A stretch of DNA of 64,000 nucleotides from Elephas maximus indicus. Its lineage: Eukaryota; Chordata; Mammalia; Proboscidea; Elephantidae. Positions 44,136-56,510 of this stretch are shown here, in pieces; position 1 is the first letter of the stretch, and every line of letters begins with the position of its first letter. The stretch covers positions 103,864,480 to 103,928,479 of the forward strand of contig NC_064825.1 in assembly GCF_024166365.1 (NCBI RefSeq). Reading direction: 5' to 3'. A model generated the notes under the pieces. That model saw only the letters and a list, made by a program, of their open reading frames with translations. It did no database searches and was not told where the DNA came from. A program made the position numbers and the translations under genes.

Positions 44136-44499
44136 TAGTCATGCAAGGTACAGAAGATGGAAACTTTGGACCAGGAAGGTGGCAGGCCAGCTGGAGAGAA
44201 TTGAAGAGATGATGGATATTTCGGAGGTAAAACCAGCAGGACTTTTTGGTCATGAATGACGAAGGATAGAGAAGAAGCAAGGATGACTCCTAAGTTTGGA
44301 GTTGAGCACCAAGGTGGGGAAGACTGGAAGGAACAGTTTTAGTTGAGAAAATCAAGTTGGGGATACAAACTTTAAGGTGCATGAGAGACATTCAAGTTGA
44401 CAGTATTTATACTTGGAGTTTAGAGACGAGCTCAGGGCTAGAAACGTGAATCTGAGAGCAGTTAGCCTATGGATGGCACTTAAAACCATTTAGAACCAA

Positions 44500-44690
44500 A
44501 AATACATGTTGAAAGGTTGGATGCATAGGTGGATGATAGGTGTGTGGATCGATGGGTGGATGATGATTAGGTGAATAGTAGATGGTAGTTGAATGGTGGA
44601 TGGTTTCTGGGTTGTTGATTGGGAGGTTTAGATGGATGGGTGGATGGATGGTGGTTGAGTAGTTGCATGGATGGATGGATGTTGGGGCTT
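44500..44690. repeat. (GGAT)n-rich microsatellite
   Basis: Imperfect GATGGATGG and GGTGGATG units over about 190 bp, ending at 44682. Confidence 0.85.
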
Positions 44691-44776
44691 CCTCTAAATT
44701 TTGCAGATCTTAGTTCCCAGAGATATGAACCCTGAGAAACAGACTTTCCCAGGGTAAGACCTCTGTCTCCAACCCA

Positions 44777-45204
<428 letters not shown>

Positions 45205-45305
45205 GTAAGGAACAGGTTCCAGGAGACACCACAGGAGATGGTCATGGGACCCCTTGCTTCTCATGCTGAGAGGGGATTGGGGTAATGCTTGCTGGGCTCA
45301 GGGAG

Positions 45306-45531
45306 GAGTTGCGTCAGAACTCACAGACATACCTGGCAACTCCCCCCTCTGGATCCTGTATCTCCCCGTTTCCTACCAGCTCTCACCCAAAGGATTTCTC
45401 CCAGGTGGCTATACCTGCCTCACTCATTCTCAGCCCTGGAAGGTGGCCCTACTAGTGAAAGGGCGGCTGCTTTGGGGGGGAGTCCTAGTCCATCCCAAAT
45501 GGGTTTTTACTGCTGCACATTGTCTGAAGGA
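45306..45531 (+). other. KLK13: KLK13 pseudogene, catalytic-His exon
   Basis: Open throughout. After '[13 protein letters not shown]' comes an extra segment of about 16 codons ('[13 protein letters not shown]') not expected in KLK13. Then follow 'GFLPGGYTC', '[13 protein letters not shown]' and 'TAAHCLK' with a phase-2 GTATGT donor. His57 and Cys58 are present, but Cys42 is Trp. The acceptor could be the AG at 45304-45305 or the one at 45300-45301. The former gives the phase that matches the leader exon. Confidence 0.75.
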
Positions 45532-45597
45532 GTATGTGGGAGCCAGGGGAACATGGGGTAAGGATGAGAATGGGACTGGGGTGGTTGGTGGGTGATG

Positions 45598-45905
45598 GCT
45601 GTCCTCCTAACTCTTTTCATAGTAATAATAATCCCACTTATTCATCCAGTCCTTCATTCATCAAATATTTATTGAGTGGCAATGAGTGAGGCACTGAAGA
45701 TACAGGTAGAAGTAAGATGTAATCCCTGGCCTCTAGAAGTTTGCAGTCCAAGAGGCTTCAGTGTGATATTGAAGGGCTTTTACATGTTCACTCACTCAGG
45801 AAAACCTGTGAGATCATGTGAATGAGGGACTCTCTTAGAAGTCCAGGTGCTTCATCTATATAATTTACAACACCACTAGATTAAATGAAATAATGTCTTA
45901 CTAAA
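45598..45905 (+). repeat. Inverted copy of the OR 3'-flank segment
   Basis: This 300 bp is homologous to the reverse complement of about 59200-59525. Shared words include 'GTCCTCCTAACTCTTTTCAT' at the start and 'GATATTGAAGGGCTTTTACA' in the middle. Similarity looks around 80-85 percent by eye. Part of it contains an L2/MIR-like 'AATATTTATTGAGTGGC', but the match extends well beyond that. Confidence 0.8.
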
Positions 45906-46474
45906 AATTATAAAGATCATGGAAGAAAAAAAAGGGATCAAGCTAGGGGCCCTAATATGTGACATAAATAGAATAGTATCCATAACTAACAATACACAAA
46001 CACCAGAAGATAAGCTAGATAACTGGGATCTTCTAAAAATTAAACACTTATGCTCATCAAAAGACTTCACCAAAAGAATAAAAAGAGAAAGTACAGACTG
46101 GGAATTTTTTTTTTTGACTGTTACATACCCAAAAAGGATCTAATATCTAAAATATATAGGAAAATCCAACATCCCTACAACAAAAAGTCAAATGGTCCAA
46201 TTAAATAATGGGCAAAGAATATGAACAGACACATCATCAAATAACTCATTCAGGTAGCTAACGAATACAAGAGGAAATGCTCAAAATCACTAGCCATTAA
46301 AGAAATGCAAACAAAACTAAAAAGAGATACCACCTTACCCTGACATTACCGGTAAGAATCAAAAAGAAACAGAAAATAACAAATGTTGGAAAGGCTGCAG
46401 GGAGATTGGAACTCTTATGCAGTGTTGGTGGGAATGCAAAATGGTACAACCATTTTGGAAAACAATATCATCAC
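45906..46474 (+). repeat. L1 fragment, sense (ORF2 end)
   Basis: Begins 'AAAGATCATGGAAGAAAAAA', the C-terminal part of ORF2. It stops near 46470, where an earlier part of ORF2 starts again. Confidence 0.75.
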
Positions 46475-48119
46475 TCATGTTTAATATTGTGCTGGAAGTC
46501 CTAGCTAGAGAAACAAGGCAAGAAAAAGAAATGAAGGTCGTCCAAATTGGTAAGGAAGAAGTAAAACAGATGATATGATCCTACCACAGAAAACTCCAAA
46601 GACTCCACAAGAAAACTATTTTAACTAATAGAAAGATTCAGCAGAGTATCATTATATAAGATTAACATACAAAAAATCAGTTGGATTCCTATGCACCAAC
46701 AAAGAAAACATTGAAAAGGAAATCAGGAAAATATTACCATTTATAATAGACCCTAAAATGATAAAATACTTAGGAATAAATCTAACCAAGGACTCAAAAT
46801 ATTTATACAAAAACAAAACAAAACAAAATTACAAAATGCTATTGCAATACACTGAAAGAGACCTACATAAATGGAAGAACATACCATGTTCATGGATAGG
46901 AAAACTCAACATTGTGAATTTTTCAATCCTACCCAAAAAGATCTATAGATATAATGCAATCCCACTCAAAATACCAACAGCATTCTTTATAGAGATTGAA
47001 AAACTAATCACCAATTTATATGGAAAGGAAAGAGGCCCCAAATAAGCAAAGCATTATTGAAGAAAAAGAACACAGTAGGAGGCCTTACACTACCTGATCT
47101 TAGAACCTACTATACAACCACGGTAGTCAAAACAGCCTGGTACAAGTACAGTGACAAGACACGTAGACCAATGGGACAGAATCAAGAACCCAGATGTATT
47201 CATCCACCTATGGTCATCTGATCTTTGACAATGGATCAAAGTCCATTAAATGGAGAAAAGACAGTCTTTTTAACAACAAATAGTACTGACAAACCCATGG
47301 ACAATGGAACAGAATTGAGAATCCAGACGTAAATCCAACCACCTATGGTCAGCTGATCTTTGACAAAGGACCAAATTCCATTAAATGGGGAAAAGATAGT
47401 CTTCTTAACAAATGGTCCTGGCAAAACTGGATGTCCATCTGTAAAAAGAAAAAAGAAACAAGACCCGTACCTCACACCATGCACAAAAATTAACTCAAAA
47501 TGGATCAAAGACTTAAATATAAAATGTAAAACAATAAAGATCATGGAAGAAAAATTAGGGACAATCCGAGGGGCCCTAATACATGGCATAAACTCAAAAC
47601 AAACCATAACTAACAATACACAAGCACAAGAAAATAAACTAGATAGCTAGGAGCTCCTGAAAATGAAACACTTAGGCTTATGAAAAGACTTCAACAAAAG
47701 AGTAAAAAGAGAGCCTATGCACTGGGAAAAAAAAAATTTGGCTATGACATATCTAACAAGGGCCTAATCTCTAAAATGTATAGGAAAACCCAACACCTCA
47801 ACAACAAAAAGACAAGTAACCCAACTTAAAATGGGCAAAGGATATGAACAGACACTTCAACAAATAACTCATTCAGGAGACTGACACATGATGAAATGCT
47901 CCTTATCACTAACCATTAAAGAAATGCAAGCCAGAACTACAATGAGATACCACGTCACCTCGACATTATTGACACAAATCAAAAACACAGAAAATAACAA
48001 ATGTTGGAGAGGTTGCAGGTATACTGGAACTCTTATGCATTGTTGTTGGGAAAGTAAAATGGTACAACCACTGTGGAAAACAGTATGGCACCTCCTTAAA
48101 AATTAGAAATAGAAATACC
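46475..48119 (+). repeat. L1, sense, left part, split by RTE
   Basis: Runs from the RT region through the ORF2 end. 47225-47400 carries a local duplication of about 115 bp ('AGTCCATTAAATGGAGAAAA' and 'TTCCATTAAATGGGGAAAAG'). The rest of this L1 resumes at 51299. Confidence 0.75.
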
Positions 48120-51100
48120 ATGTTGTTGTTAGGTGCGGTCATGTCTGTTCAACAGAGCAAAGCACTGCCAGGTCCTGCCCCATCCTCGCAATTGTTATGC
48201 TTGAGTCCATTGTGGCAGCCACTGTATCGATCCACATCTTTGAGAGCCTTCCTCTTTTTCCCTGCCCCTCTACTTTACCAAGCATTATGTCCTTCTCCAG
48301 GGATTGATCCCTCCAGATAACATGTCCAAATTATGTAAGATGCAGTCCGGCCATCCTCCCTTCTAAGGGGCATTCTGGCTGTACTTCCTCTGCAGCAGAT
48401 TTGTTTGTTCTTTTGGTAGTCCATAGTATATTCAATATTCTTCGCCAACACCACAATTCAAAGGCGTCAATTCTTCTTCTGTCTTCCTTATTCATTGTCC
48501 GGCTTTCACATGCATATGAGATGACTGAAAACAACATCGTCTGAGTCAGGCACACCTTAGTCTTCAAGGTAACATCTTTGCTTTTCAACATTTGAAAGAG
48601 GACTTTTGCAGCAGATTTTCCAATGCAATGTATCTTTTTGATTTCTCAACTGCTGCTTCTGTGGGTGTTGAGTATGGATCCAAGTAAAATGAAATCCATA
48701 AAAATTTCAATCTTTTCTCCATTTATCATGATGTTGCTTATTGGTCCAGTTGTGAGGATTTTTGTTTTCTTTATGTTGAGGTGTAATCCATACTGAAGGC
48801 TGTGGTCTTTGATTTTCATCTGTAAGTGCTTCAAGTCCTCTTCACTTTCAGCAAGCAAGATTGTGTCATCTGCATAAAGAAGGTTTTTAATAAGTCTTCC
48901 TCCAATCCTCAAGCCCCATTCTTCTTCATAGAGTCCAGCTTCGCAGATTATTAGCTCAGCATACAGATTAAATAGGTATAGTGAAAGGATACAGCCCTGA
49001 CACACACCTTTCCTGACTTTAATCCATGCAGTATCCCCTAGTTCTGTTTGAATGACTGCCTCTTGTTCTATGCACAGATTCCTCAAGAGCAGAATTAATT
49101 GTACTGGAATTCCCATTCTTTGCAATGTTATCCGTAACTTGTTATGATCTACACAGTCAAAAGGTTTTGCATAGTTAATAAATCACAGGTAAAAATCTTT
49201 CTGGTATTCTCTGCTTTCAGCCAGGATCCATCGATATCTGAAATGATATCCCTGGTTCCATGTCCTCTTCTGAATCTGGCTTGAATTTCTGGCAGTTCCT
49301 GTCAATATACTGCTACAGCCTCTTTTGAATGATCTTCGGCAAAATTTTACTTGCGTGTGATATTAATTATATTGTTTGGTAATTTCTGCATTTGGTTGGA
49401 TCACCTTTCCTGGTAATGGACATAAATATGGATCTCTCCCAGTCAGTTGGCCAGATAGCTGTCTTCCAAATTTCTTGGCATAGACGAGTGAGCACTTCCA
49501 GTGTGGCATCAGTTTGTTGAAACATCTTAACGGTATTTCGTCAATTTCTGGAGACTTTTTTTTTCTGATGGCTTCAGTGCAGCTTGGACCATTGGTTCCT
49601 GATCACATGCTACCTCCTGAGGTTTTTGAATATCAACCAATTCTTTTTGGTATAGAGATTTCATGTATTCCCTCCATCTTCTTTTGATGTTTTCTGCGTC
49701 GCTTAATATTTTCCCCACAGAATCCTTCAATGTTGCAATTTGAAGCTTGAATTTCTTATTCAGTTCTTTCAGCTTGAGAAATGCTGACAGTGTTGTTCCC
49801 TTTTGGTTTTCTATCCCCAGGTCTTTGCACATGTCATTGTAATGATTTACTTTGTCTTCCCCAGCCGCCCTTTGAAATCTTCTGTTCAGCTCTTTTACTT
49901 CATCTTTTCTTCCTTTTGCTTTAGCAACTTGACGTTCAAGAGCAAGTTTCAGAGTCTCTTCTGACAACCGTTTTGGTCTTTTATTTCATTCTGTCTTTTT
50001 AATGACTTCTTGCTTTCTTCATTCATGATGTCCTTGATGTCATTCCACAACTCGTCTGGTCTTTGGTCATTAGTATTCAGCATGTCAAATCTATTCTTGA
50101 GAAGGTCTCTAAATTCAGGTGGGATGTACTCAAGCTTGTACTTTGTCTCTTGGGGACTTGTTCTAATTTTCTTCAGTTTCAACTTGAACTTGCATATGAG
50201 CAATTGATGGCCAATTCCACAGTTGGCCCCTGGTCTTGTTCTGCCTGATGATATATAGATTTTCAGTCGTCTCTTTCCACAAATGTAGTAGATTTGATTC
50301 CTGTGTATACTATCTGGTGAGGTCCATGTATATAGTTGCCATTTATGTTGGTGAAAAAAGGTATTTGCAATGAAGTCCTTGGTCTTTCAAAATGCCATCA
50401 CACAATCTCTGGCATTGTTTCTATCACCAAGGCCATATTTTCCAACTATGAATCCTTTTTCTTTGTTTAGAACTTTCAAATCCCAATCACCAGTAATTAT
50501 CAGTGTATCCTGATTGCATGTTTGATCAATTTCAGACTACAGAAGTTCGTAAAAATCTTCAATTTCTTATCGTTGGCCTTAGTAGTTGGTGCGTAAATTT
50601 GAATAATAGTCATATTAACAGTTCTCCCTTGTAGGCATATGGATATTATCCTATCACTGACAACATTGTATTTCAGGATAGATCTTGAAATGTTCTTTTT
50701 GACAATTAATACAACACCAGTCCTTTTTAAGTTGTTATTACTGGCATAGTAGACCATATGATTGTCTGATTCAAAATGGCCAATACCAGTCCATTTCAGT
50801 TCACTAATGCCTAGGATATCAATGTTTATGTATTCCATTTCATTTTTTGGTGATTTCCAATTTTTCCAGATTCATACTTTGTACATTCCATGTTCCAATT
50901 ATTAATGGATATTTGCAACTGTTTCTTCCCATTTTGAGTCATGCACATCAGCAAATGAAGGTTCTGAAAGCTTGACTTTATCCACATCATTAATGTCAAC
51001 TTTACTTTGAGGAGGCAGCTGTTCCCCAATCGTATTTTGAGTGCCTTCCAACCTAAGGGGCTTATCTTCTGGCACTATATCAGGTGACATTCTGCTGCTA

Positions 51101-51298
51101 TTCCTAAGGTTTTCACTAGCTAATTCTTTTCAGAGGTAAATCGCTGGGTCCTTCTTCTTTGTCTGCCTCAGTCTGGAAGCTTAGCTGAAAGCTGTCTGAC
51201 ATGGGTGACTCTGCTCGTATTTGAATACCGTTGGCATAGCTTCCAGCATCACTGCAACATGCAAGCCCCCATAGTATGACAAACTGACAGGCGTGTGG
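48120..51298 (-). mobile_element. RTE (BovB-like) LINE, near full length, antisense
   Basis: A second 3.2-kb RTE inserted in an L1. Minus-strand frames give an endonuclease part (50838-50500, 'WTGIGHFES'), a linker (50203-49527), RT pieces, and a C-terminal frame at 49125-48646 that includes 'YADDTILLAESEEDL'. Stops and indels divide the ORF into at least five pieces, more than in the copy at 20757. The flanking duplication is not clear; 'AATACCAT' and 'AATATCAT' are the best candidates. Confidence 0.85.
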
Positions 51299-52609
51299 GG
51301 AAGAATATCATACAAAACAGTAATCTCACTCCTAGGGATTTCTCTTATCCTAGAGAAATAAGAGCTGTCACATGAATAGACACATGCACACCCATGTTCA
51401 TTGCAGCATTATTCACAACAGCAAAAAGATGGAAACCTAAGTGCACATCAACAGATGAATGGATAAACAAACTGTGGTACATACACACAATGGAATACCA
51501 CACAATGATAAAGAACAATGACAAATTTCCAAAATATCTCACAGTACAGATGAATCTGGAGGGTATTATGCTGAGTGAAATAAGGCAATCAGAAAAGGAC
51601 AAATACTGTGTGAGACCACTATTATAAAAACTCATTAAAAGCTTTATACACTGAAAGAAACAATCTTTGATGGTTACAAGGGAGAGGAAGAGCAGGGAGG
51701 GCAAAACACTAAATAGACAACACATAAATGGTAACTTGGTGAAGGGTAAGACAGTACACGATACTGGATAGTCAGCATGACTTGACCAAGGCAAAATCAT
51801 AGGAGCTTCATAGACACATTCAAATTCCCTGAGGGATGGAGTTGTTGGGCTAAGGATTGGGGACCATGTTCTCGGGGGACATCTAGCTCAATTGCCATAA
51901 CATAGTTTATGAAGAAAATGTTCTACATCCTACTTTGGTAAGTAGCATCTAGGGTCTTAAAGCTTGTGATCAGCCATCTAAAATACATCTATTGGCCCCA
52001 TCACATTCAGAGCAAATAAAATGCAGAAAACCAAAGATGCAAGGAAAATATCAGTCTAAAGAACTCATGGATCACATGAACCACAGCCTCCATCAGGCTG
52101 AGCCCGGAAGAAATAGATGGTGCCCAGCTACCACCAGTGACCTCTCTGACAGTGATCACAATAGAGGGTTCTGGACAGAGCAGGAGAAAAATGTAGAACA
52201 CATGTCAAATTCACAAGAAAGACCAGACTTAGTGGTCTGACAGTGACTGGAGGGTCCCCTGAGACCATGACCCTAGAACTAACTCAGACCTGAAGACAAT
52301 CCCAAAGCCCACCTTTCAGCCAAAGTTTAGACAGGCCTATAAAACAAACAGTAACACATGTGAGGAATGTACTTCTTAGTTCAGTCATGTATAGGAGACC
52401 TAATGGGCAAGAAGGCAGGAAGGAACAGGAAACCTAGACAAAAGGACACAGGGATCCTGGGTGTAAAGTGGAAGGGGGAGAGTTCTGACATATTGTGGGG
52501 ATTGCAACCAATGTCACGGAATAATTTACATATAAATTTTTGAATGAGAAGCTGATTTGAAGGACAACCTTTCACCTAAAACACACACAGACACAGATAC
52601 ACACACACA
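51299..52609 (+). repeat. L1, sense, right part with 3' end
   Basis: Continues the L1 interrupted at 48119: end of ORF2 ('TGTTCATTGCAGCATTATTC'), 3' untranslated region, and a (CA)n-rich tail at 52580-52609. Confidence 0.75.
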
Positions 52610-52614
52610 AAAGA

Positions 52615-53125
52615 TACTGACTTCCTGACCAGCTACCATTACTGAACATGTTGATCAAAGATTCTATAGAAGAATCCTGATCACCGGCGGGGGGAAGTGC
52701 AGGACAGAATTTCATTCTCATGGAATCCAGACTTCCTGGTACCAAGAGGCTGGATGAACCCCTGAAACTATTGTCCTGAGATAATCTTTAAAACTTAAAC
52801 CAAAAATATCCTCTGAAGCCTTCTTAAAACCAAACAATATTTTAGCTTAACTAGTAAAAAATGTCTGCCTTGAGCATTATGCTCTTTTAACAACTGTCTC
52901 TATGGAATCAAAGTGACAACAGCAACTCAAAAAATTAGATAGGAACCTTAGAGGGCAGTGTGTTTATGTTAATGAGGGAGAAAAAACTCAGAAAAGAAGA
53001 GTGAGAATAGTTGTACAACTCGAAGAATGTAAACTATGGCACTGTATCTTACATGAAGAAATGGTTGAATTGATGTACCTATTGCTGTGTATGTTCTCAA
53101 CAACAGCAAAATCAATTAAAAAAAA
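52615..53125 (+). repeat. Retroelement 3' sequence with A tail, family uncertain
   Basis: About 500 bp ending 'CAACAGCAAAATCAATTAAA' and an A-run at 53116-53125. It has the look of a LINE or LINE-mobilised 3' end but is unlike the L1 tails elsewhere in the window. Confidence 0.4.
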
Positions 53126-53129
53126 ATGA

Positions 53130-53280
53130 CACTGACCTTCCACAGTCTCTTCCTCTGTAAAACAGGAAATCACACTTAGCTCACCAGGCTGTAGTAGGAT
53201 CAAGTGAGATACAATATGCGAAAGCTTTTGGTAAATTGTAAAATGCACACATACACATGCATTATTTATATCCAAATATT
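53130..53280 (+). repeat. MIR
   Basis: 'CACAGTCTCTTCCTCTGTAA' then 'AGTAGGATCAAGTGAGATAC' in MIR order. Confidence 0.7.
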
Positions 53281-53825
53281 ATTCTCAGAAACGATATCAG
53301 AAATGATTATTGGTTTGTCTTAGGCTGTGTAACATTAGTATATTACTAAGATAATTGAGATGAAAATAGAGACACGTCAACCGTTTGTTCACTTATAAGC
53401 TGAAGCACAAATGACTTCCAAAAATCTAGTTGACTGAATATTTATTGTTTTACTATATGCTGTTCAGAGTAAAAGATGCAAAGATAAGTAAAATTCAGGC
53501 CATATTCTTAAAGCAGTGACATTCCAATGGGAGTGGATAAAAAAAATGAAACATAGTAAAGGCCTTCAAGGATTCCCACTGAGTACTGTGGGAGTTCAAA
53601 GAAGCAACAGGACAGGTCCAGATAGGATAATCATGGAAGGTTCCCGAAGGTAACAGCATTTCCCATGCCCCCCGCCCCCCGCCACATACTGCCAGTCCAA
53701 ACCCATAAAGACAAAGAAACTGAAACCTAGAAAAAGAAGGTGACTAGCCCAGGCCACTCTGTACATTAAAGGTAGAAGCAGAGTGAGGTCTTGGATACCC
53801 CAGTTTCTTGCCCGTACTCCCACAT
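53281..53825. other. Intergenic, downstream of the OR relic
   Basis: No gene or clear repeat. A short C-run lies at 53669-53682. A minus-strand frame (53841-53596) reads through it by chance, from the end of the OR relic. Confidence 0.4.
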
Positions 53826-53914
53826 CTATTTCTCTTCCCAAATCACTTTCCTCCCCATCAGCTTCCTCATGGCATTTTTCACTTCAGCATTCCTGAAGGA
53901 GTACAAAATAAGAG
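53826..53914 (-). pseudogene. Olfactory receptor C-terminal relic
   Basis: On the minus strand about 28 codons read '[19 protein letters not shown]' and continue to a TAG at 53828-53826. This is the end of transmembrane helix 7 and the cytoplasmic tail of an olfactory receptor (family pattern 'LIYxLRNxEVKNAxRKL'). Upstream of 53914 the similarity stops at once, so the rest of the receptor was deleted or replaced. It is a different receptor from the intact one at 59622, because the tail after RKL differs. Confidence 0.8.
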
Positions 53915-54250
53915 TTTCATATCAAGCTGGCCTTACGGTATAATATGGGACTAATTACCTTCAATGAGTGCTGGAATTTCCCAACTCCAATTATTCTGCA
54001 GTCAGTGAAACTAACCAGGGTCCCTAACTCCCTAACAGACATAAAAAGAAGCTAAGGGGGGAAAAGGATCAAAGTTGTGAATATTCAACCACTGTCCTTG
54101 GAGGTGGGTATGGAGAAGGGGAAATGTGAGGCTGCAACAGACTGCCTCCATGGTCCTGGGGCTAACGGCTGAGAAACAAGTCAAAGGCATTAAAATCCCA
54201 TTTTATAGCATAGTCTGTTGTTCCATGGGCTTGTCATAAGCTGCTTAAAT
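53915..54250. other. Intergenic, no gene recognised
   Basis: No open frame or repeat recognised before the next L1 begins near 54250. Confidence 0.4.
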
Positions 54251-54982
54251 CAGATCCCCTGTGCTTGTGCTTATGCCAATCAACCCTGCTCATGTAAAGC
54301 TGTAGGTAAGAGCCTGCACCACACACATGGTGACTGACTACCTGAGCTGAATCCTTACAAGAAAATTAAAGGGACTCTTGGGGTTATATACCTAGTAACA
54401 GCTCTTAACTGCCTGGCAAAAGGACAATAGAGCTTCAAAGGCACCACTTGAGCAGCCTATTTGGGCATTATCAAAACGAAACAAAACAAAACAAGAAGCT
54501 AAGACACGGTAAGCAAACATAAAAGAAATAAATACAACTTGTTGATGGCTCAGAGACAACAGTCACTGTCAAATCACATAAAGAGGCAGACCATGATGGC
54601 TTCAGCAAGCTCCCAAAGAATCAAGAAATCTTCCAGATGAAGAGAAATTTCTGGAGCTACCAGAGGTGGAATAAAAAAGATCAATATACAGAACTCTTCA
54701 AGAGATCAGGAAGATCAGGCAAAACACAGAATAAGCAAAGGAATGCACAGACATAGCATTAGAGGAACTTAAGAAGATTAGAGAAGAGCATAATGACAAA
54801 TTTAATAGGCTGCAAGAATTCATAGACAGCAAACAGGAGTCCAGAAGATTAGCAATAAAATTTCAGAATTAGGCAACTCAATAGATACTGATAGGAGGAG
54901 AACTGAGGAAGTGGAAGGCAGAATTAGTGAAACTGAGATAAAGCACTTGACATCAACATAAAAAAAAAAAAAAACTAAAAAC

Positions 54983-55140
54983 CAAACCCAGTGCTGTCGA
55001 GTTGACTCAGACTCATAGCGACCCTATAACACAGAGTAGAACTGCCCCATAGAGTTTCCAAGGAGCGCCTGGTAGATTTGAACTGCTGACCCTTTGGTTA
55101 GCAGCTGTAGCACTTAACCACTACCCCACCAGGGTTTCTG
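54983..55140 (-). repeat. AfroSINE, antisense, within L1 ORF1
   Basis: 'CCCAGTGCTGTCGAGTTGAC' to 'CTACCCCACCAGGGTTTC'. Flanks 'GACATCAACATA' and 'GACACCAACATA' mark the target site. Confidence 0.9.
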
Positions 55141-56468
55141 ACACCAACATATTTGAGGAAAAATCAGATAAAATAATTAAAAAAAAAATAAAGAATCCCT
55201 AAGAACTATGTGGGACTCTATCAAGAGAAATAACCTTCAAGTGATGGGAGTCTGAGAACGGGTGGGTGAGGATAACAGAAAACACAGAAAATTATTGAAG
55301 ATCCGTTGACAGAAAACTCCCCCGATATCATGAAAGATGAGAAGATATCTATTCAAGATACTCATCGAACCCCGCACAAGGTAGACCCCAAAAGAAAGTT
55401 ACCAAGACATATTATAATCAAACTTGCCAAAACCAAAGGTAAAGAGAGAATTTTAAGAGTGGCTAGGGATAAACAAAAAGTCACCTACAAAGGAGAGTCA
55501 ATAAGACTAAGCTCAGACTACTCAGCAAAAACCATGCAGCAAGAAGGCAATAGGATTACACATACAAAGCCTTGAAGAAAAAAAAGTTGCCAGGTAAGAA
55601 TTATATATCTAGTAAAACTGTCTCTCAAATATGAAAGTGAAATTAGGACATTTCCAAATAAACAGAAGTTTAGGGAATTTGCAAAAACCAAACCAAAATT
55701 ACAAGAGATACTAAAGAGTGTCCTCTGGTTAGAAAGCCAATGATATCAGATAAAAACCCAAGACTAGAACACAGGACAGAGCAACCAAATATCAACACAG
55801 ATAGGAAAATGACAAAAATAAAATTAAAACACTCAAAACAGGGAACAGAGATGTCATTATGTAAAAGATGACAATATTAAATAAAAAAAGAGGGACTAAA
55901 AAAATGTAGTCATAGATCTTTCATATGGAGAGGAAGTCAAGGCCGTATAATGAAATAAAACATTGGTTTAAATTTAGAAAAATAGAGGTAAATATTAAGG
56001 TAACCAGAAATGAAACTGACAATCTTACATGTCAAAATAAAAAAAAAAAAAAGGAAAAATAGAAAGACTCGCAAATACAATAGCAACAACAATGAAAAAA
56101 AGGAAAAGACAATATATAAAGAAAAATTTTCCACAGAAAATTAAGAAGAAAACAGAAATGTAAACAACACACAAAAAATGACATCAAAATGACAGCACTA
56201 TACCTATCAATAATTATGCTGAATGTAAATGGACTAATGTGCCAATAAAAAGACAGAGAGTGAGAGAAAGGATAAAAAACCACGGTCCATCTATATGCTG
56301 CCTACAAGAGACACACCTTAGACTGAAAGAGACAAACAAACTAAAATTCAAGGATGGAAAAAATACATCAAGCAAACAACAATCAAAAAAGCACAGAAGT
56401 GGCAGTATTAATTTCTGGCAAAATAGACTTTAAAGTTAAATCCACCAAAAAGGATAAGTAAGGACACT

Positions 56469-56500
56469 AAAAAAAAAGAATTTTTTTTTTTTTTTTTTAA
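56469..56500. repeat. A-run followed by T-run, flanked by a 9-bp repeat
   Basis: AAGGACACT, then A9-G-AA, then about 20 T, then AAGGACACT again. The sequence can fold on itself. Confidence 0.8.
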
Positions 56501-56510
56501 GGACACTACA

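Larger units (their letters stand above)
54250..56510 (+). repeat. L1, sense, 5' half
   Basis: Parallels 28020-30860 of the other sense L1: 5' untranslated region, ORF1 (an 89-codon piece at 55306-55575, 'KRKLPRHIIIKLAKTKGKE'), then the start of ORF2. It is interrupted by a SINE at 54983 and ends at an A/T-run near 56470-56500. Confidence 0.75.
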
